Below, in pieces: positions 1 to 7,899 of a stretch of DNA of 50,320 nucleotides. Origin of the DNA: Nocardioides zeae (GTDB lineage Bacteria; Actinomycetota; Actinomycetes; Propionibacteriales; Nocardioidaceae). The notes below the pieces were generated by a model that was given only the letters and a program-made list of their open reading frames with translations, searched no databases and was not told where the DNA came from. A program made the position numbers and the translations under genes. The stretch spans positions 1-50,320 of the forward strand of contig NZ_JAAGXA010000020.1 in the NCBI RefSeq assembly GCF_010686755.1, read 5' to 3'. Each line of letters opens with the position of its first letter. Position 1 is the stretch's first letter.

Positions 1-1
1 T

Positions 2-102
2 GGTGGCGTGGCCGTCGAGTGGGACGGCTCGCAGGAGAACGTCCTCTACAGCGCCGAGCGCTGAGCGCGTCCGCGGCCCCGCGGCCGCGGAGCGCCGCGG
101 GG
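2..102. repeat. Exact copy of 29708-29808 at the contig end (probable assembly artefact)
   Basis: These 101 bases match 29708-29808 base for base: the last 20 or so codons of the solute-binding protein gene, its stop codon, and the first bases of the perfect hairpin that follows it. Identity ends five bases into that hairpin stem. After that the sequence decays into G and C homopolymers. The simplest explanation is that reads stalling at the hairpin were joined to the contig end. It should not be read as a second, partial transporter gene. Confidence 0.85.
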
Positions 103-224
<122 letters not shown>

Positions 225-240
225 CACGACCTCGAGGGGC

Positions 241-1065
241 TCAGACCTGGTCGACCGGGCACCACCAGGTGGTGCGGCCACCCACCTCGCCGCGCACCAT
301 CGCGGCGCCGCAGCGGGGGCAGTGGCCGTCGGCGCGCCGGTGGGGGATGACCTCGCCGGTGTGCACGCCGCCCTGGCGGATCGCGGCGCGGATGCAGCGC
401 CGCAGGACGCGGCGGAGCTCGTCGAGCTGCTCCTCGTCGAGGTCGTCCACCCGGTGCTGCGGGCTGAGCCCCGCCTGCCACAGCGTCTCGTCGGCCAGCA
501 GGTTGCCGACGCCCGCGATCGCGGACTGGTCGAGCAGCCGGGCCTTGAGCGGCGCCGTGCCGCGGCCGATGCGGGCGCGGAACTCCTCGCGGCCGATCTC
601 GCCCGCGTCGGGGCCGACCCCCGACAGGTCGGGATCGAGCCGCACCCGCCCCAGCCTCCGCGGGTCGAGCAGCCGCATCGCCCCGCCGTCCTCGAAGCGC
701 AGCGTGAAGCGGAACCACTCCTCCTTGCGCCGGTCGGCGTTGCGGCCGGCGTAGTCGCCGCCCACGGACTCCTCGCCGTCGTCGGCGGGCGCCGTCACGA
801 GGATCCGCCCGCTCATGCCCAGGTGCAGGCCGAGGTGGGGACCCTCGTCCCGCTCCCCGTCCCGCCCCGACGTGGTGAGCCACATCGACTTCCCGCGGCG
901 GTGGGCAGCGACGAGCGAGCGTCCGAGCAGGGCGTCGCGGATCTCGCCGGGGGCGTGGGGTCGGCACTCCCACGTGTCGGTGTCGTCGACGTCGGCGATG
1001 GTGCGTCCGAGCGCGGCGCGCTCGATGACGGCGCGCGCGGACTCGACCTCGGGCAGCTCCGGCAC
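241..1065 (-). CDS. Fpg/Nei-family DNA glycosylase/AP lyase
   Basis: Base-excision repair enzyme that removes oxidised bases and cleaves the AP site. The 274-aa product starts (GTG) with MPELPEVE, so the catalytic Pro and Glu of this family are in place after Met removal, and Lys59 sits in the usual HRRGKS context. The H2TH region includes AIAGVGNLLADE. The C-terminal zinc finger has Cys249, Cys252 and Cys269 in the normal C-x2-C-x16-C-x2-C spacing, but the fourth ligand is Asp272. The intercalating Arg (Arg264, GGRTT) is kept. The gene starts 3 nt after the stop of the DinB-family gene, so the two are probably co-transcribed. Whether it prefers Fpg-type or Nei-type substrates cannot be told from sequence. 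Confidence 0.9.
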   Translation of the reverse strand: MPELPEVESARAVIERAALGRTIADVDDTDTWECRPHAPGEIRDALLGRSLVAAHRRGKSMWLTTSGRDGERDEGPHLGLHLGMSGRILVTAPADDGEESVGGDYAGRNADRRKEEWFRFTLRFEDGGAMRLLDPRRLGRVRLDPDLSGVGPDAGEIGREEFRARIGRGTAPLKARLLDQSAIAGVGNLLADETLWQAGLSPQHRVDDLDEEQLDELRRVLRRCIRAAIRQGGVHTGEVIPHRRADGHCPRCGAAMVRGEVGGRTTWWCPVDQV

Positions 1066-1068
1066 GGC

Positions 1069-1572
1069 TCAGAGGTCCAGGAGCCCGCGGACGTAGCCCG
1101 CCTGCCCGGCGTGCTGCGCGCCGTCGTCCGCGACGCTGACGAGCCGCACCCCGAGGGTGACGGGCGGGTCCCAGCGCTCGTCGACGACGCGGTCGAGGTC
1201 GTCGGCGGTGACGGTGCGCAGGTGGGCCACGCTCGCCGCGTGGGTCGCCCGCAGGTAGTCCGCCAGGTCGTCGGCGCTCGCGCGGACCGCCGCGACCTGG
1301 TCGGACGTGTGGCCGTAGCCCGTGTCGGACTCCTCGAGCGGGAGGGCGAGGCGCGCGGCGTACCCCTGCGTCGTCCACACCTGCGGCGTGCCCGCGACGT
1401 CGGCGACGTGGTCGTCCTGCACGCGGGTGAGGTGCCAGACGAGCCAGGCGATCGAGTTCGCGTCCGGGCCGGGGCGCGTGGCGAGCTGCTCCTCGGTGAG
1501 GCCGTCCACGGCGGCGAGGGCGTTCTCGAGCACGCGGTCGTAGGCGTTCTCGAGCAGCTGGGCGGGTGTCAT
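1069..1572 (-). CDS. DinB/DUF664-like four-helix protein
   Basis: The 167-aa product resembles the DinB / mycothiol-dependent maleylpyruvate isomerase-like superfamily: N-terminal helix MTPAQLLENAYDRVLENA, then an ANSIAWLVWHLTRVQDDHVAD segment with the family His, and a C-terminal HAGQAGYVRGLL helix with a second metal-type His. Members bind a divalent metal; many are suspected thiol-dependent transferases, but the substrate here is unknown. The ATG at 1572 was chosen because AGGAGG lies 6-7 nt upstream; the frame stays open further upstream without support. It probably forms an operon with the Fpg-family gene downstream. Confidence 0.8.
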   Translation of the reverse strand: MTPAQLLENAYDRVLENALAAVDGLTEEQLATRPGPDANSIAWLVWHLTRVQDDHVADVAGTPQVWTTQGYAARLALPLEESDTGYGHTSDQVAAVRASADDLADYLRATHAASVAHLRTVTADDLDRVVDERWDPPVTLGVRLVSVADDGAQHAGQAGYVRGLLDL

Positions 1573-1626
1573 CTCGGGCCTCCTGCGCCGATCGGGGGGA
1601 GGGCCCTGGCCGGACCCCGCCGCCCA

Positions 1627-1663
1627 TCGTGTCGCGGCGACCAAAGCGGCCGCCGCGACACGA
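1627..1663 (-). terminator. Hairpin terminator after the RND exporter gene
   Basis: A perfect 13-bp stem (arms 1627-1639 and 1651-1663, TCGTGTCGCGGCG and its complement) with an 11-nt loop lies between the RND stop codon (1679) and the DinB-family start (1572). No clear T-tract follows, which is common in actinobacteria. Confidence 0.65.
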
Positions 1664-1678
1664 CCCGGGCGGGGGGCG

Positions 1679-4600
1679 TCAGGCGGTCGGCGCCGCGTGC
1701 GCCCGTGCGTCGCGATTGTGGGCGCGCTTCGCGGCCCGCCGCTCCTTGCGCCGCTCGACCAGCAGGTAGAGCGCCGGCACGAGCAGCAGCGTCAGGAAGG
1801 TCGACGACAGGAGGCCACCGATCACGACGATGGCCAGGGGCTGCGAGATGAACGCGCTGCCGCCGGTCACCCCGAACGCCATGGGCGTCAGCGCGAGGAT
1901 CGTCGCGAGGGCCGTCATCACGATCGGCCGCACGCGCTTCCCGCCGCCCTCCGCCAGCGCCTCGGTGATGCTCGCCCCCGCCTCGCGGCGCTGGTTGACG
2001 AGGTCGATGAGCACGATCGCGTTGGTGACGACCACACCGATGAGCATGAGCGCGCCGATCAGCGACGGTACGCCGAGGGGGATCCCCGTCACGGCCAGGA
2101 GCAGCATCGCGCCGGTGGCCGCGAACGGCACGGAGACCAGCAGGATGAGCGGCTGCACGAGCGAGCGGAACGTGCCGACCATGACGACGTAGACGATCGC
2201 GATCGCGATGAGCAGGGCGAGGCCCAGCTGCGCGAACGCCTCCGCCTGGTCCTCGGAGACACCGCCGAGCGAGACCTCGGTGCCCTCGGGCAGGTCGAGG
2301 TCGTCGATCACCTGCTGGACGGCGGCGGTGACGGAGCCGAGGTCGTCCGCGTCCGGCTCGCCCGTGATGGTGATGGTGCGCTCGCCGTCGGCGCGGGTGA
2401 TGGCGGTCGCCACCTGCTCCTCGGTGATCTCCGCGACCTGGCCCAGCGTCGTGCCGGGCGCGACCGGCAGCTGCTCGAGCTGCGCGATCGAGGTCGGCTT
2501 CACGCCCGCCACGAGGGCGACGTCGAGCTGCTGGCCGTCGATGCTCACCTGACCGATCGGCGGCTGCACGAGGGCCTGGGCGAGCACCTGGCCGAGAGCG
2601 GCGGCGGTGAGGCCGGCGGCTTCCGCCTCGGGCCGCGGCTGCACCGACAGCACCGGCTGGGCCGGGGCGGCGTCGGAGGTCACCTGGCCGATCCCGTCGA
2701 CGTCCTGCAGCTCGGTGGTGACGAGCTCGGCCGCCTCCTCGAGCCGGGACTGGTCCGTCGCGGTGACGACGACCTCGAGCGCGGACCCGAAGCCGGCGTC
2801 CCCGGCCGTGACGGTGACGTCGCCGTCGACGCCCTCGAGGTCGCGGGTGAGCCGGTCGGCGACGGCATCGGCGTCGGCGTCCTCGTCGAGGGTGACGGCG
2901 AAGGTGTTGCCGCCGCCGGCGCCGCCGAACGCGGCGGCGGCCGGGTCGGTCGAGCCGACCGAGGTCTGCACCGTCTCCACGGCGTCGGCCCCGACGAGCA
3001 CGTCCTCCGCCTGGCGGGCGGCCTCGTCGCGGCGTTCTAGCGAGGCGCCCGGCTCGAGGTCCTGGGTGATGGTCAGGGTGTTCTGGCCGCTGCTGCCGAG
3101 GAAGTTCGTCTTGATGAACGGCGAGAGCCCGAGGGTCGCGACGAGCACGACCACGGCCGCGAGCACCGTCGTCCACGGCCGCCGCACGACCCAGCGGACG
3201 GCGGGGTCGTAGGCGCGGCGCAGCCAGGCGCGCTCCTCCTTCTCCTCGGCGGCCGCCTGCACCGCGGCGGCGTCGACGCTGCCGGCGGGCGCACGCAGGA
3301 ACCAGTACGCCAGCACCGGGATGATCGTCAGCGCGACCACCAGCGAGGCCAGCAGGGCGAGCGCCACGGTCACGGCGAAGGGCCGGAACAGCTCACCGAC
3401 CTGGCCGCCGACCACGCCGATCGGCAGGAACACGGCGGCCGTCGCGATGGTCGAGGAGGTGATGGCGCCGCCCACCTCCCGCACGGCGGTGACGATCGCG
3501 GTGACCTTCTCCTCGCCGTACGACAGGTGCCGCTTGATGTTCTCGATCACGACGATCGAGTCGTCGACCACGCGACCGATCGCGACCGTGAGCGCGCCGA
3601 GCGTGAGGATGTTGAGGGTGTAGTCGCCCAGCCGCAGCCCGATGAGCGTGACGAGCAGCGACAGCGGGATCGAGATCGCCGTGACCAGCGTCGAGCGCAC
3701 CGAGAACAGGAAGACGAGGATCACGACGACGGCGAAGAGCAGGCCGAGGCCGCCCTCTGTCGCCAGGTCCTCCACCGACTTCTCGATGAAGGGCGCCTGG
3801 TCGAACGAGACGGTGAACTCCGCGTCGTCCCCCAGCTCCTCCTCGAGCTCCGGGAGCAGGTCGGCCACGGCGTGGGAGATGTCGACGGTGTTCCCGTCGG
3901 GGGTCTTGGTGATCGCGAGGGCGAGGCTGGGCTCGCCGTTCGTGCGGGCGTACGCCGTGGCCTCCGTCTGCGCGACCGTCACCTCGGCGAGCGTCCCGAG
4001 CGGAGCGGTGCCGCCCGCGGGGAGCGTGACCGGGACGGCCTGCAGCTCCTCGAGGGTGGTCGGGGTGCGTCCCACCTGGACGGACAGGCTGGTGTCGCCC
4101 TCGTCGACCGAGCCGGCGGGCACGAGCGAGGCGTTGGTCTGCAGCGCGGAGGCGACCTCGGCGCCGGTGAGCCCCTCGGCGCTCGCCTCGGGCGTGAGGG
4201 CGATCTCGACGCGGTCGGTCGGGGCGCCGGTGACCTGCACCTGGCGCACGCCCTCGACGTCCTCGAGCTCGGGCTGCGCGATGCGCTCGAGTCGCTCGGC
4301 GAGCACGGCCGGGTCGGCGTCGGAGGTGACGGCCAGCTGCACCACCGGGAACTGGTCGAAGTCGCCGGCGAACACGATCGGGTCGACCGTGTCGGGGAGC
4401 GTGTCGAGGCTGGAGACGGCGCTCTCCACCTGCTGCTGGGCACGGTCGAGGTCGGTGCCGTACTCGAGGAGCACGAGCACCAGCGACGAGCCGCTCGACG
4501 AGGTCGAGTCGAGCTCCTCGAGGCCGTCGACGCCGGAGAGGGCCGCCTCGACGGGGACGGTGACCTCCTGCTCGACCGCCTCGGGCGAGGCGCCGGCGTA

Positions 4601-4753
4601 CGGCAGCACCACCCCAACGGCCGGGAACTGGAGGTTGGGGATGAGCTCCTGCTTGAGCGAGCCCATCGAGATGACGCCGAAGACCGCCACGAAGAGGGCC
4701 GTCAGGGCGACGAGTGCGCGGTTGCGCAGGGAGAAGGACGCGAGTCGGCCCAC
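1679..4753 (-). CDS. RND (AcrB/HAE1-like) efflux transporter permease
   Basis: Proton-driven inner-membrane exporter of the resistance-nodulation-division superfamily, 1024 aa, about the usual AcrB length. The N-terminal TM1 (SLRNRALVALTALFVAVFG) is followed by a large periplasmic-type loop, the TM2-TM6 block with the proton-relay motif GRVVDDSIVVIENI (Asp397/Asp398), a second loop, and a second TM block ending in a basic tail. No membrane-fusion protein or outer-membrane channel is nearby, as is usual for stand-alone RND pumps of monoderms. It is divergent from a MarR-family gene, with an inverted repeat in the shared promoter region, so MarR control is likely. The substrate is unknown. Confidence 0.92.
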   Translation of the reverse strand: MGRLASFSLRNRALVALTALFVAVFGVISMGSLKQELIPNLQFPAVGVVLPYAGASPEAVEQEVTVPVEAALSGVDGLEELDSTSSSGSSLVLVLLEYGTDLDRAQQQVESAVSSLDTLPDTVDPIVFAGDFDQFPVVQLAVTSDADPAVLAERLERIAQPELEDVEGVRQVQVTGAPTDRVEIALTPEASAEGLTGAEVASALQTNASLVPAGSVDEGDTSLSVQVGRTPTTLEELQAVPVTLPAGGTAPLGTLAEVTVAQTEATAYARTNGEPSLALAITKTPDGNTVDISHAVADLLPELEEELGDDAEFTVSFDQAPFIEKSVEDLATEGGLGLLFAVVVILVFLFSVRSTLVTAISIPLSLLVTLIGLRLGDYTLNILTLGALTVAIGRVVDDSIVVIENIKRHLSYGEEKVTAIVTAVREVGGAITSSTIATAAVFLPIGVVGGQVGELFRPFAVTVALALLASLVVALTIIPVLAYWFLRAPAGSVDAAAVQAAAEEKEERAWLRRAYDPAVRWVVRRPWTTVLAAVVVLVATLGLSPFIKTNFLGSSGQNTLTITQDLEPGASLERRDEAARQAEDVLVGADAVETVQTSVGSTDPAAAAFGGAGGGNTFAVTLDEDADADAVADRLTRDLEGVDGDVTVTAGDAGFGSALEVVVTATDQSRLEEAAELVTTELQDVDGIGQVTSDAAPAQPVLSVQPRPEAEAAGLTAAALGQVLAQALVQPPIGQVSIDGQQLDVALVAGVKPTSIAQLEQLPVAPGTTLGQVAEITEEQVATAITRADGERTITITGEPDADDLGSVTAAVQQVIDDLDLPEGTEVSLGGVSEDQAEAFAQLGLALLIAIAIVYVVMVGTFRSLVQPLILLVSVPFAATGAMLLLAVTGIPLGVPSLIGALMLIGVVVTNAIVLIDLVNQRREAGASITEALAEGGGKRVRPIVMTALATILALTPMAFGVTGGSAFISQPLAIVVIGGLLSSTFLTLLLVPALYLLVERRKERRAAKRAHNRDARAHAAPTA

Positions 4754-4809
4754 GGGGGTCTGCTCCTGGGGTGTCGGAACGGGAGCCGCGGAGGGGGCGC
4801 GACGAGACA

Positions 4810-4826
4810 GTTAGCCTTGCGCTAAC
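4810..4826. promoter_or_regulatory. Inverted repeat, probable MarR operator
   Basis: GTTAGC (4810-4815) and GCTAAC (4821-4826) form a perfect 6-bp inverted repeat with a 5-nt spacer, 14 nt before the MarR start codon and in the shared MarR/RND promoter region. Position and symmetry fit a MarR-dimer operator controlling both genes. The assignment is inference. Confidence 0.6.
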
Positions 4827-4840
4827 CATAGGCTGGTCGG

Positions 4841-5293
4841 GTGGACGAGCGCGAGCGAGATGCCGACGCCGTCGAGGCGACCCTCGTGCGGATCCAGGAC
4901 CTCTTCACCGACGTGCGGGTGGACGCCCTCGTGGCCAGCGAGCTGACGCTGCAGCAGCTGAAGGTGCTCATGCTCGCGGTCTACCGGGCGCCGCTGTCGG
5001 CCCATGACGTCGCCGGGACGCTCGGGGTGAGCGCTGCGACGGTCTCCGGTCTCGTCGGACGTCTCGTCGACCACGGCCTGCTGCGCCAGGAGCCCGCGCC
5101 CGACGACCGCCGGGTGCGCCACCTGCGGGCCACCGAGGCCGGCGAGGGGGCGCTCGACCAGGTCGCGCGCCTCCAGGTGCAGCACCGCCGCGAGCTGCTC
5201 GTGCGGTTGTCCGACGCCGAGCTGGCGGCCTTGCGCCTCGGCCTGGCCGGGATCGAGCGGGCCGCCCGGGAGGTGCGTGACCGCCGTTCGTGA
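4841..5293 (+). CDS. MarR-family transcriptional regulator
   Basis: The 150-aa product (GTG start) has the winged helix-turn-helix of MarR proteins: SAHDVAGTLGVSAATVSGLVGRLVDHGLL as helix-turn-helix, followed by the wing with the DDRRVRHLRAT signature (the family's typical D-x-R-x3-x-LT-type motif). The flanking helices form the dimer interface. It is divergent from the RND exporter, which suggests a ligand-released repressor of that pump and of itself. The stop codon lies inside a perfect 14-bp palindrome (5291-5304). Confidence 0.88.
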   Translation: MDERERDADAVEATLVRIQDLFTDVRVDALVASELTLQQLKVLMLAVYRAPLSAHDVAGTLGVSAATVSGLVGRLVDHGLLRQEPAPDDRRVRHLRATEAGEGALDQVARLQVQHRRELLVRLSDAELAALRLGLAGIERAAREVRDRRS

Positions 5294-5304
5294 CAGATCT
5301 GTCA
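5291..5304. promoter_or_regulatory. Perfect palindrome TGACAGATCTGTCA before the AbiEi-like gene
   Basis: The 14 bases 5291-5304 equal their own reverse complement and overlap the MarR stop codon. Downstream, ATTCACT occurs twice as a direct repeat (5327-5333 and 5344-5350, 17 bp apart) before the likely TTG start at 5373. This AT-richer leader probably holds the promoter of the two-gene module, and the palindrome is a candidate site for autoregulation by its helix-turn-helix protein. Confidence 0.45.
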
Positions 5305-5372
5305 TGGCGCGGACCAAACGGCTACCATTCACTCCAGCGCATTATTCACTTTTCTCTGAAAGGTGTGCTGAG

Positions 5373-6413
5373 TTGAAGGCCATCGTCCGGCTGGGACCAG
5401 AGGTGACTCCCTCGCAGGTCGCCGCGTTCGCATCGATACCCGAGTTCGACGTGCGTCGCGGGAAGCGCCAATCGCTGGAGATCGGCGGGATACGCCGTCG
5501 GCTAGTTGTTCTCGCTCTCGCCGATGTCGGCCCGGGGGTGGGGCCGCCACCGGGCGTAGCGCACGCCGACGACTCGCTGTGGGTCGTTGTCGGCTCTCGG
5601 ATCACTGCTGACCAGCGAGCGAGAATCGAGAGGGCCGGTCTGTCCTGGTGTGACGCGCAGGGGGCCGCCCACGTGACTTCGCCCGGTGTCTACTTCCACG
5701 TCGAGCGTGCTGGAAGGGCAGCTCGCGCCAGGGTGGGAGCGCCCTCTGAGGGGTTGGGGGTGGTGGCCATCAGGGGCATCCAAACTGTGGTGGAGCGGCC
5801 AGGCGCTCCGTGGACCGTGGCGTCGCTGGCAGACGCCGCGTCGCTCTCCACGGGGCAGGCGCACAAGGTCCTGAAGCTCCTCGACGGTGAGCGTCTGCTC
5901 GAGTGGAAGGGAGGTGGTCCGATGCAACGTCGCTACCTCCGCGATCGAGACCGGGCTCTCCAGTGGCTTGCGAGCCTGGATCAAGCTCGACGCCGACCCG
6001 AACGCGCTGGCGGGCACCTCTATGCGCGGTCGCTGGACGACCTCATTACGCGTTTTGCGAAGCGCGCCGAGGGCGCTGGTGTCGACTACGGGGTCACGGG
6101 GGCCGCGGGTGCTGCGGCCCTCGGGTTCACGCTGCTCACCACCAACAAGGTGCTCCAAGCCCGCGTGTCGAACGTCGATGCCGTTGAGGCGCTGACGCTC
6201 CTCGACCTGCGGCGCGAAGAAGCTGGTCGTGGCATGAACGTCGAGCTGTGGACTGACAAGGGGGGGCTCGGTGCGCCGACAGCGGAGGGGGCGCGTGTGA
6301 CGGCGGGCGGAGTCTGTGTTGCGCCCCGTACGCGCATCTGGATCGACATGCTGCGTCTCGGTGGTCGCGACGCCGATGCGGCGGCACTCTTCAAGGAGCA
6401 AGCCATTGACTGA
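5373..6413 (+). CDS. Winged-helix AbiEi-like antitoxin-type protein
   Basis: Predicted 346 aa from TTG 5373, chosen because GAAAGG lies 9 nt upstream; an in-frame ATG at 5304 would add 23 residues but lacks a Shine-Dalgarno. A central winged helix (WTVASLADAASLSTGQAHKV, about residues 145-180) is followed by a C-terminal region ending in TRIWIDMLRLGGRDADAAAL, like the AbiEi antitoxin C-terminus. The N-terminal part (RAGLSWCDAQGAAHV) resembles the nuclease-like fold found in some AbiEi relatives. It overlaps a nucleotidyltransferase gene by 8 nt, as expected for an AbiE-type type IV toxin-antitoxin pair. Codon use is visibly less GC-biased than in neighbours, which suggests transfer. Confidence 0.65.
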   Translation: MKAIVRLGPEVTPSQVAAFASIPEFDVRRGKRQSLEIGGIRRRLVVLALADVGPGVGPPPGVAHADDSLWVVVGSRITADQRARIERAGLSWCDAQGAAHVTSPGVYFHVERAGRAARARVGAPSEGLGVVAIRGIQTVVERPGAPWTVASLADAASLSTGQAHKVLKLLDGERLLEWKGGGPMQRRYLRDRDRALQWLASLDQARRRPERAGGHLYARSLDDLITRFAKRAEGAGVDYGVTGAAGAAALGFTLLTTNKVLQARVSNVDAVEALTLLDLRREEAGRGMNVELWTDKGGLGAPTAEGARVTAGGVCVAPRTRIWIDMLRLGGRDADAAALFKEQAID

Positions 6414-7296
6414 ACCAGCCGGACAGCATCGTGGGCAGTACGACGCGGAGGTTGCGGATCTCGTTCTATCCCACGCCGCCGACGTGCTTCGCGCCAACGG
6501 GTTCGCCTCTCATCACATCGTCGTGATCGGGGGGTTGGTGCCGAGCCTGCTGGTGCCCGTTCTCGACGCGGGCGTGGAACCCCATGTCGGCACCGCAGAC
6601 GTGGATCTCTGTCTGAGTGTCGCGCTGGTCGAGGGTGACACCGGGACCTATCAGCGGATCGAGGCCGTGCTGAAAGAACTGCAGTTCGCCCAGGGGGACG
6701 ACACGTTCCGCTGGGTTCGCCGCCACGGCTTCCCGATGACGGTCGAGTTCTTCTGTCCGGCTGGGCCTGGGCGACCGGCCGGCCGCGCCTGGCGGCCGAA
6801 GGCGGCCGAGAATCCGATCGGCAAGCAGAACATGGGAGGAAGGCTCTCGGCTCTCTCCCTGGAGGCAGGTGCGCTGCTGACGTCGGACGTCGAAGTCGTC
6901 GAGCGCGACATCGAGCTCCCGGGAGGCAAGGGCAGGGTCCGCTTCTCCTTCAGGGTCACCGGCCCCGTCGCGTTCTTGGTAGCGAAAGTGCAAGCACTGC
7001 ACGAGCGAGACAAGCCGAAGGACGCGTACGACATCGTGTGGCTCATCGAGAGCTGGCCAGGTGGGCCCGCTGCTGCGGCTGCTGCCTTTGCGGCGAGGCC
7101 TGCCTTCGGGGCCACCGAGGTCGCCCCGCAGATCGAACTGCTGCGCCGAGCGTTCGCAGACCGTGATTCGGTGGGGGCAAGGAGCTACGCGCGCTTCCTC
7201 GCGAGCGCTCCTGGGGATGAGGCGTTACTCGAGCTCCGGGCCGTGGGCGCCGTGGCAGAGTTCCTCGCGGAACTGCCGCCGACTTCGGAGGGCTGA
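6406..7296 (+). CDS. AbiEii-like nucleotidyltransferase (putative toxin of the pair)
   Basis: Predicted 296 aa from TTG 6406, supported by AAGGAG 6 nt upstream; it overlaps the preceding stop by 8 nt. The N-terminal half carries a polymerase-beta-like nucleotidyltransferase signature: VVIGGLVPSLLV followed by GTADVDLCLSVAL, where the two Asp of ADVDL would bind metal. Later segments (ALHERDKPKDAYDIVWLIE) match the helical part of AbiEii/DUF1814-type proteins. In AbiE systems this enzyme modifies RNA and blocks growth during phage infection; here the role is inferred from family and gene order. Like its partner it is less GC-rich than its surroundings. Confidence 0.68.
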   Translation: MTEPAGQHRGQYDAEVADLVLSHAADVLRANGFASHHIVVIGGLVPSLLVPVLDAGVEPHVGTADVDLCLSVALVEGDTGTYQRIEAVLKELQFAQGDDTFRWVRRHGFPMTVEFFCPAGPGRPAGRAWRPKAAENPIGKQNMGGRLSALSLEAGALLTSDVEVVERDIELPGGKGRVRFSFRVTGPVAFLVAKVQALHERDKPKDAYDIVWLIESWPGGPAAAAAAFAARPAFGATEVAPQIELLRRAFADRDSVGARSYARFLASAPGDEALLELRAVGAVAEFLAELPPTSEG

Positions 7297-7334
7297 CCCG
7301 CGGCGTACGGCGGGGGAGCCGACCCCGAGAACGG

Positions 7335-7367
7335 CGAAGGCCCCGCGAGGATCTCGCGGGGCCTTCG
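7335..7367. terminator. Bidirectional hairpin terminator between the nucleotidyltransferase gene and tRNA-Phe
   Basis: A perfect 15-bp stem (7335-7349 with 7353-7367; core GGCCCCGCGAG) with a 3-nt loop separates the + strand nucleotidyltransferase gene from the - strand tRNA-Phe. It can end transcription from both sides. Confidence 0.8.
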
Positions 7368-7373
7368 TGCTCG

Positions 7374-7447
7374 TGGGCAGGGGCGGGGTCGAACCGCCGA
7401 CCTATCACTTTTCAGGCGATCGCTCGTACCAACTGAGCTACCTGCCC
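7374..7447 (-). tRNA. tRNA-Phe (GAA)
   Basis: On the minus strand a 74-nt cloverleaf folds with a perfect 7-bp acceptor stem (GGGCAGG with CCTGCCC), a D-arm GCTCAGTTGGTACGAGC, an anticodon loop CTGAAAA (anticodon GAA), a T-arm GGCGG-TTCGACC-CCGCC and discriminator A. CCA is not encoded. Confidence 0.93.
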
Positions 7448-7579
7448 GAGCGGGGTAGACCATACCGCAGCGCGCGGCGCCCCACGAATCGGATCTCTCG
7501 GCAGGCGGACGACCGACGGGTGGTCCAGGGGTTCGTTGGCGGCGTCCCGGGCCCCGCCCTATGCTGGGGCGCGCGTCCG

Positions 7580-7652
7580 GCCCCCATCGTCTAGCGGCCT
7601 AGGACCCCGCCCTTTCACGGCGGTAGCGCCGGTTCGAATCCGGTTGGGGGTG
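7580..7652 (+). tRNA. tRNA-Glu (TTC)
   Basis: A 73-nt cloverleaf with acceptor GCCCCCA/TGGGGGT (closed by G-U), D-arm GTCTAGCGGCCTAGGAC, anticodon loop CTTTCAC (anticodon TTC) and T-arm GCCGG-TTCGAAT-CCGGT. The GCCCCCATCGTCTAGCGG start is typical of actinobacterial tRNA-Glu. Confidence 0.95.
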
Positions 7653-7741
7653 CGACGAACCAGGCCGCTGGAGCTCGATTGTGAATCGGGAGCGAGTGTG
7701 CGTTATGGTTCACCGGCTCCTGCACCGCAGGGGTTGAGCAA

Positions 7742-7815
7742 GGCCCCGTAGCGCAGTTGGTTAGCGCGCCGCCCTGTCACGGCGGAGGCCGCGGGTTCGA
7801 GTCCCGTCGGGGTCG
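7742..7815 (+). tRNA. tRNA-Asp (GTC)
   Basis: A 74-nt cloverleaf with acceptor GGCCCCG/CGGGGTC, D-arm GCGCAGTTGGTTAGCGC, anticodon loop CTGTCAC (anticodon GTC), T-arm GCGGG-TTCGAGT-CCCGT and discriminator G. It lies 89 nt after tRNA-Glu, a common actinobacterial pairing. Confidence 0.95.
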
Positions 7816-7820
7816 CCGAC

Positions 7821-7859
7821 ACCACCGCTCCGGATCTCATCGAGGTCCGGAGCGGTGGT
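7821..7859 (+). terminator. Hairpin terminator after tRNA-Asp
   Basis: Arms 7821-7834 and 7846-7859 (ACCACCGCTCCGGA and its complement) pair perfectly over 14 bp, and the 11-nt loop can extend by a CTC/GAG pairing. It begins 5 nt after the tRNA and is followed by a short CATTTCG. Confidence 0.8.
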
Positions 7860-7899
7860 CATTTCGGGCCCGTTGCCGCCCACCCGCGAAGATGGGCGC

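Noticed and set aside
5327..5350. Two ATTCACT copies as members of the TAGTGAA-N6-TTCACTA regulon
   Set aside because: They are direct repeats, not inverted, lack the N6 geometry and lie outside the island; probably part of the AbiE-like promoter.
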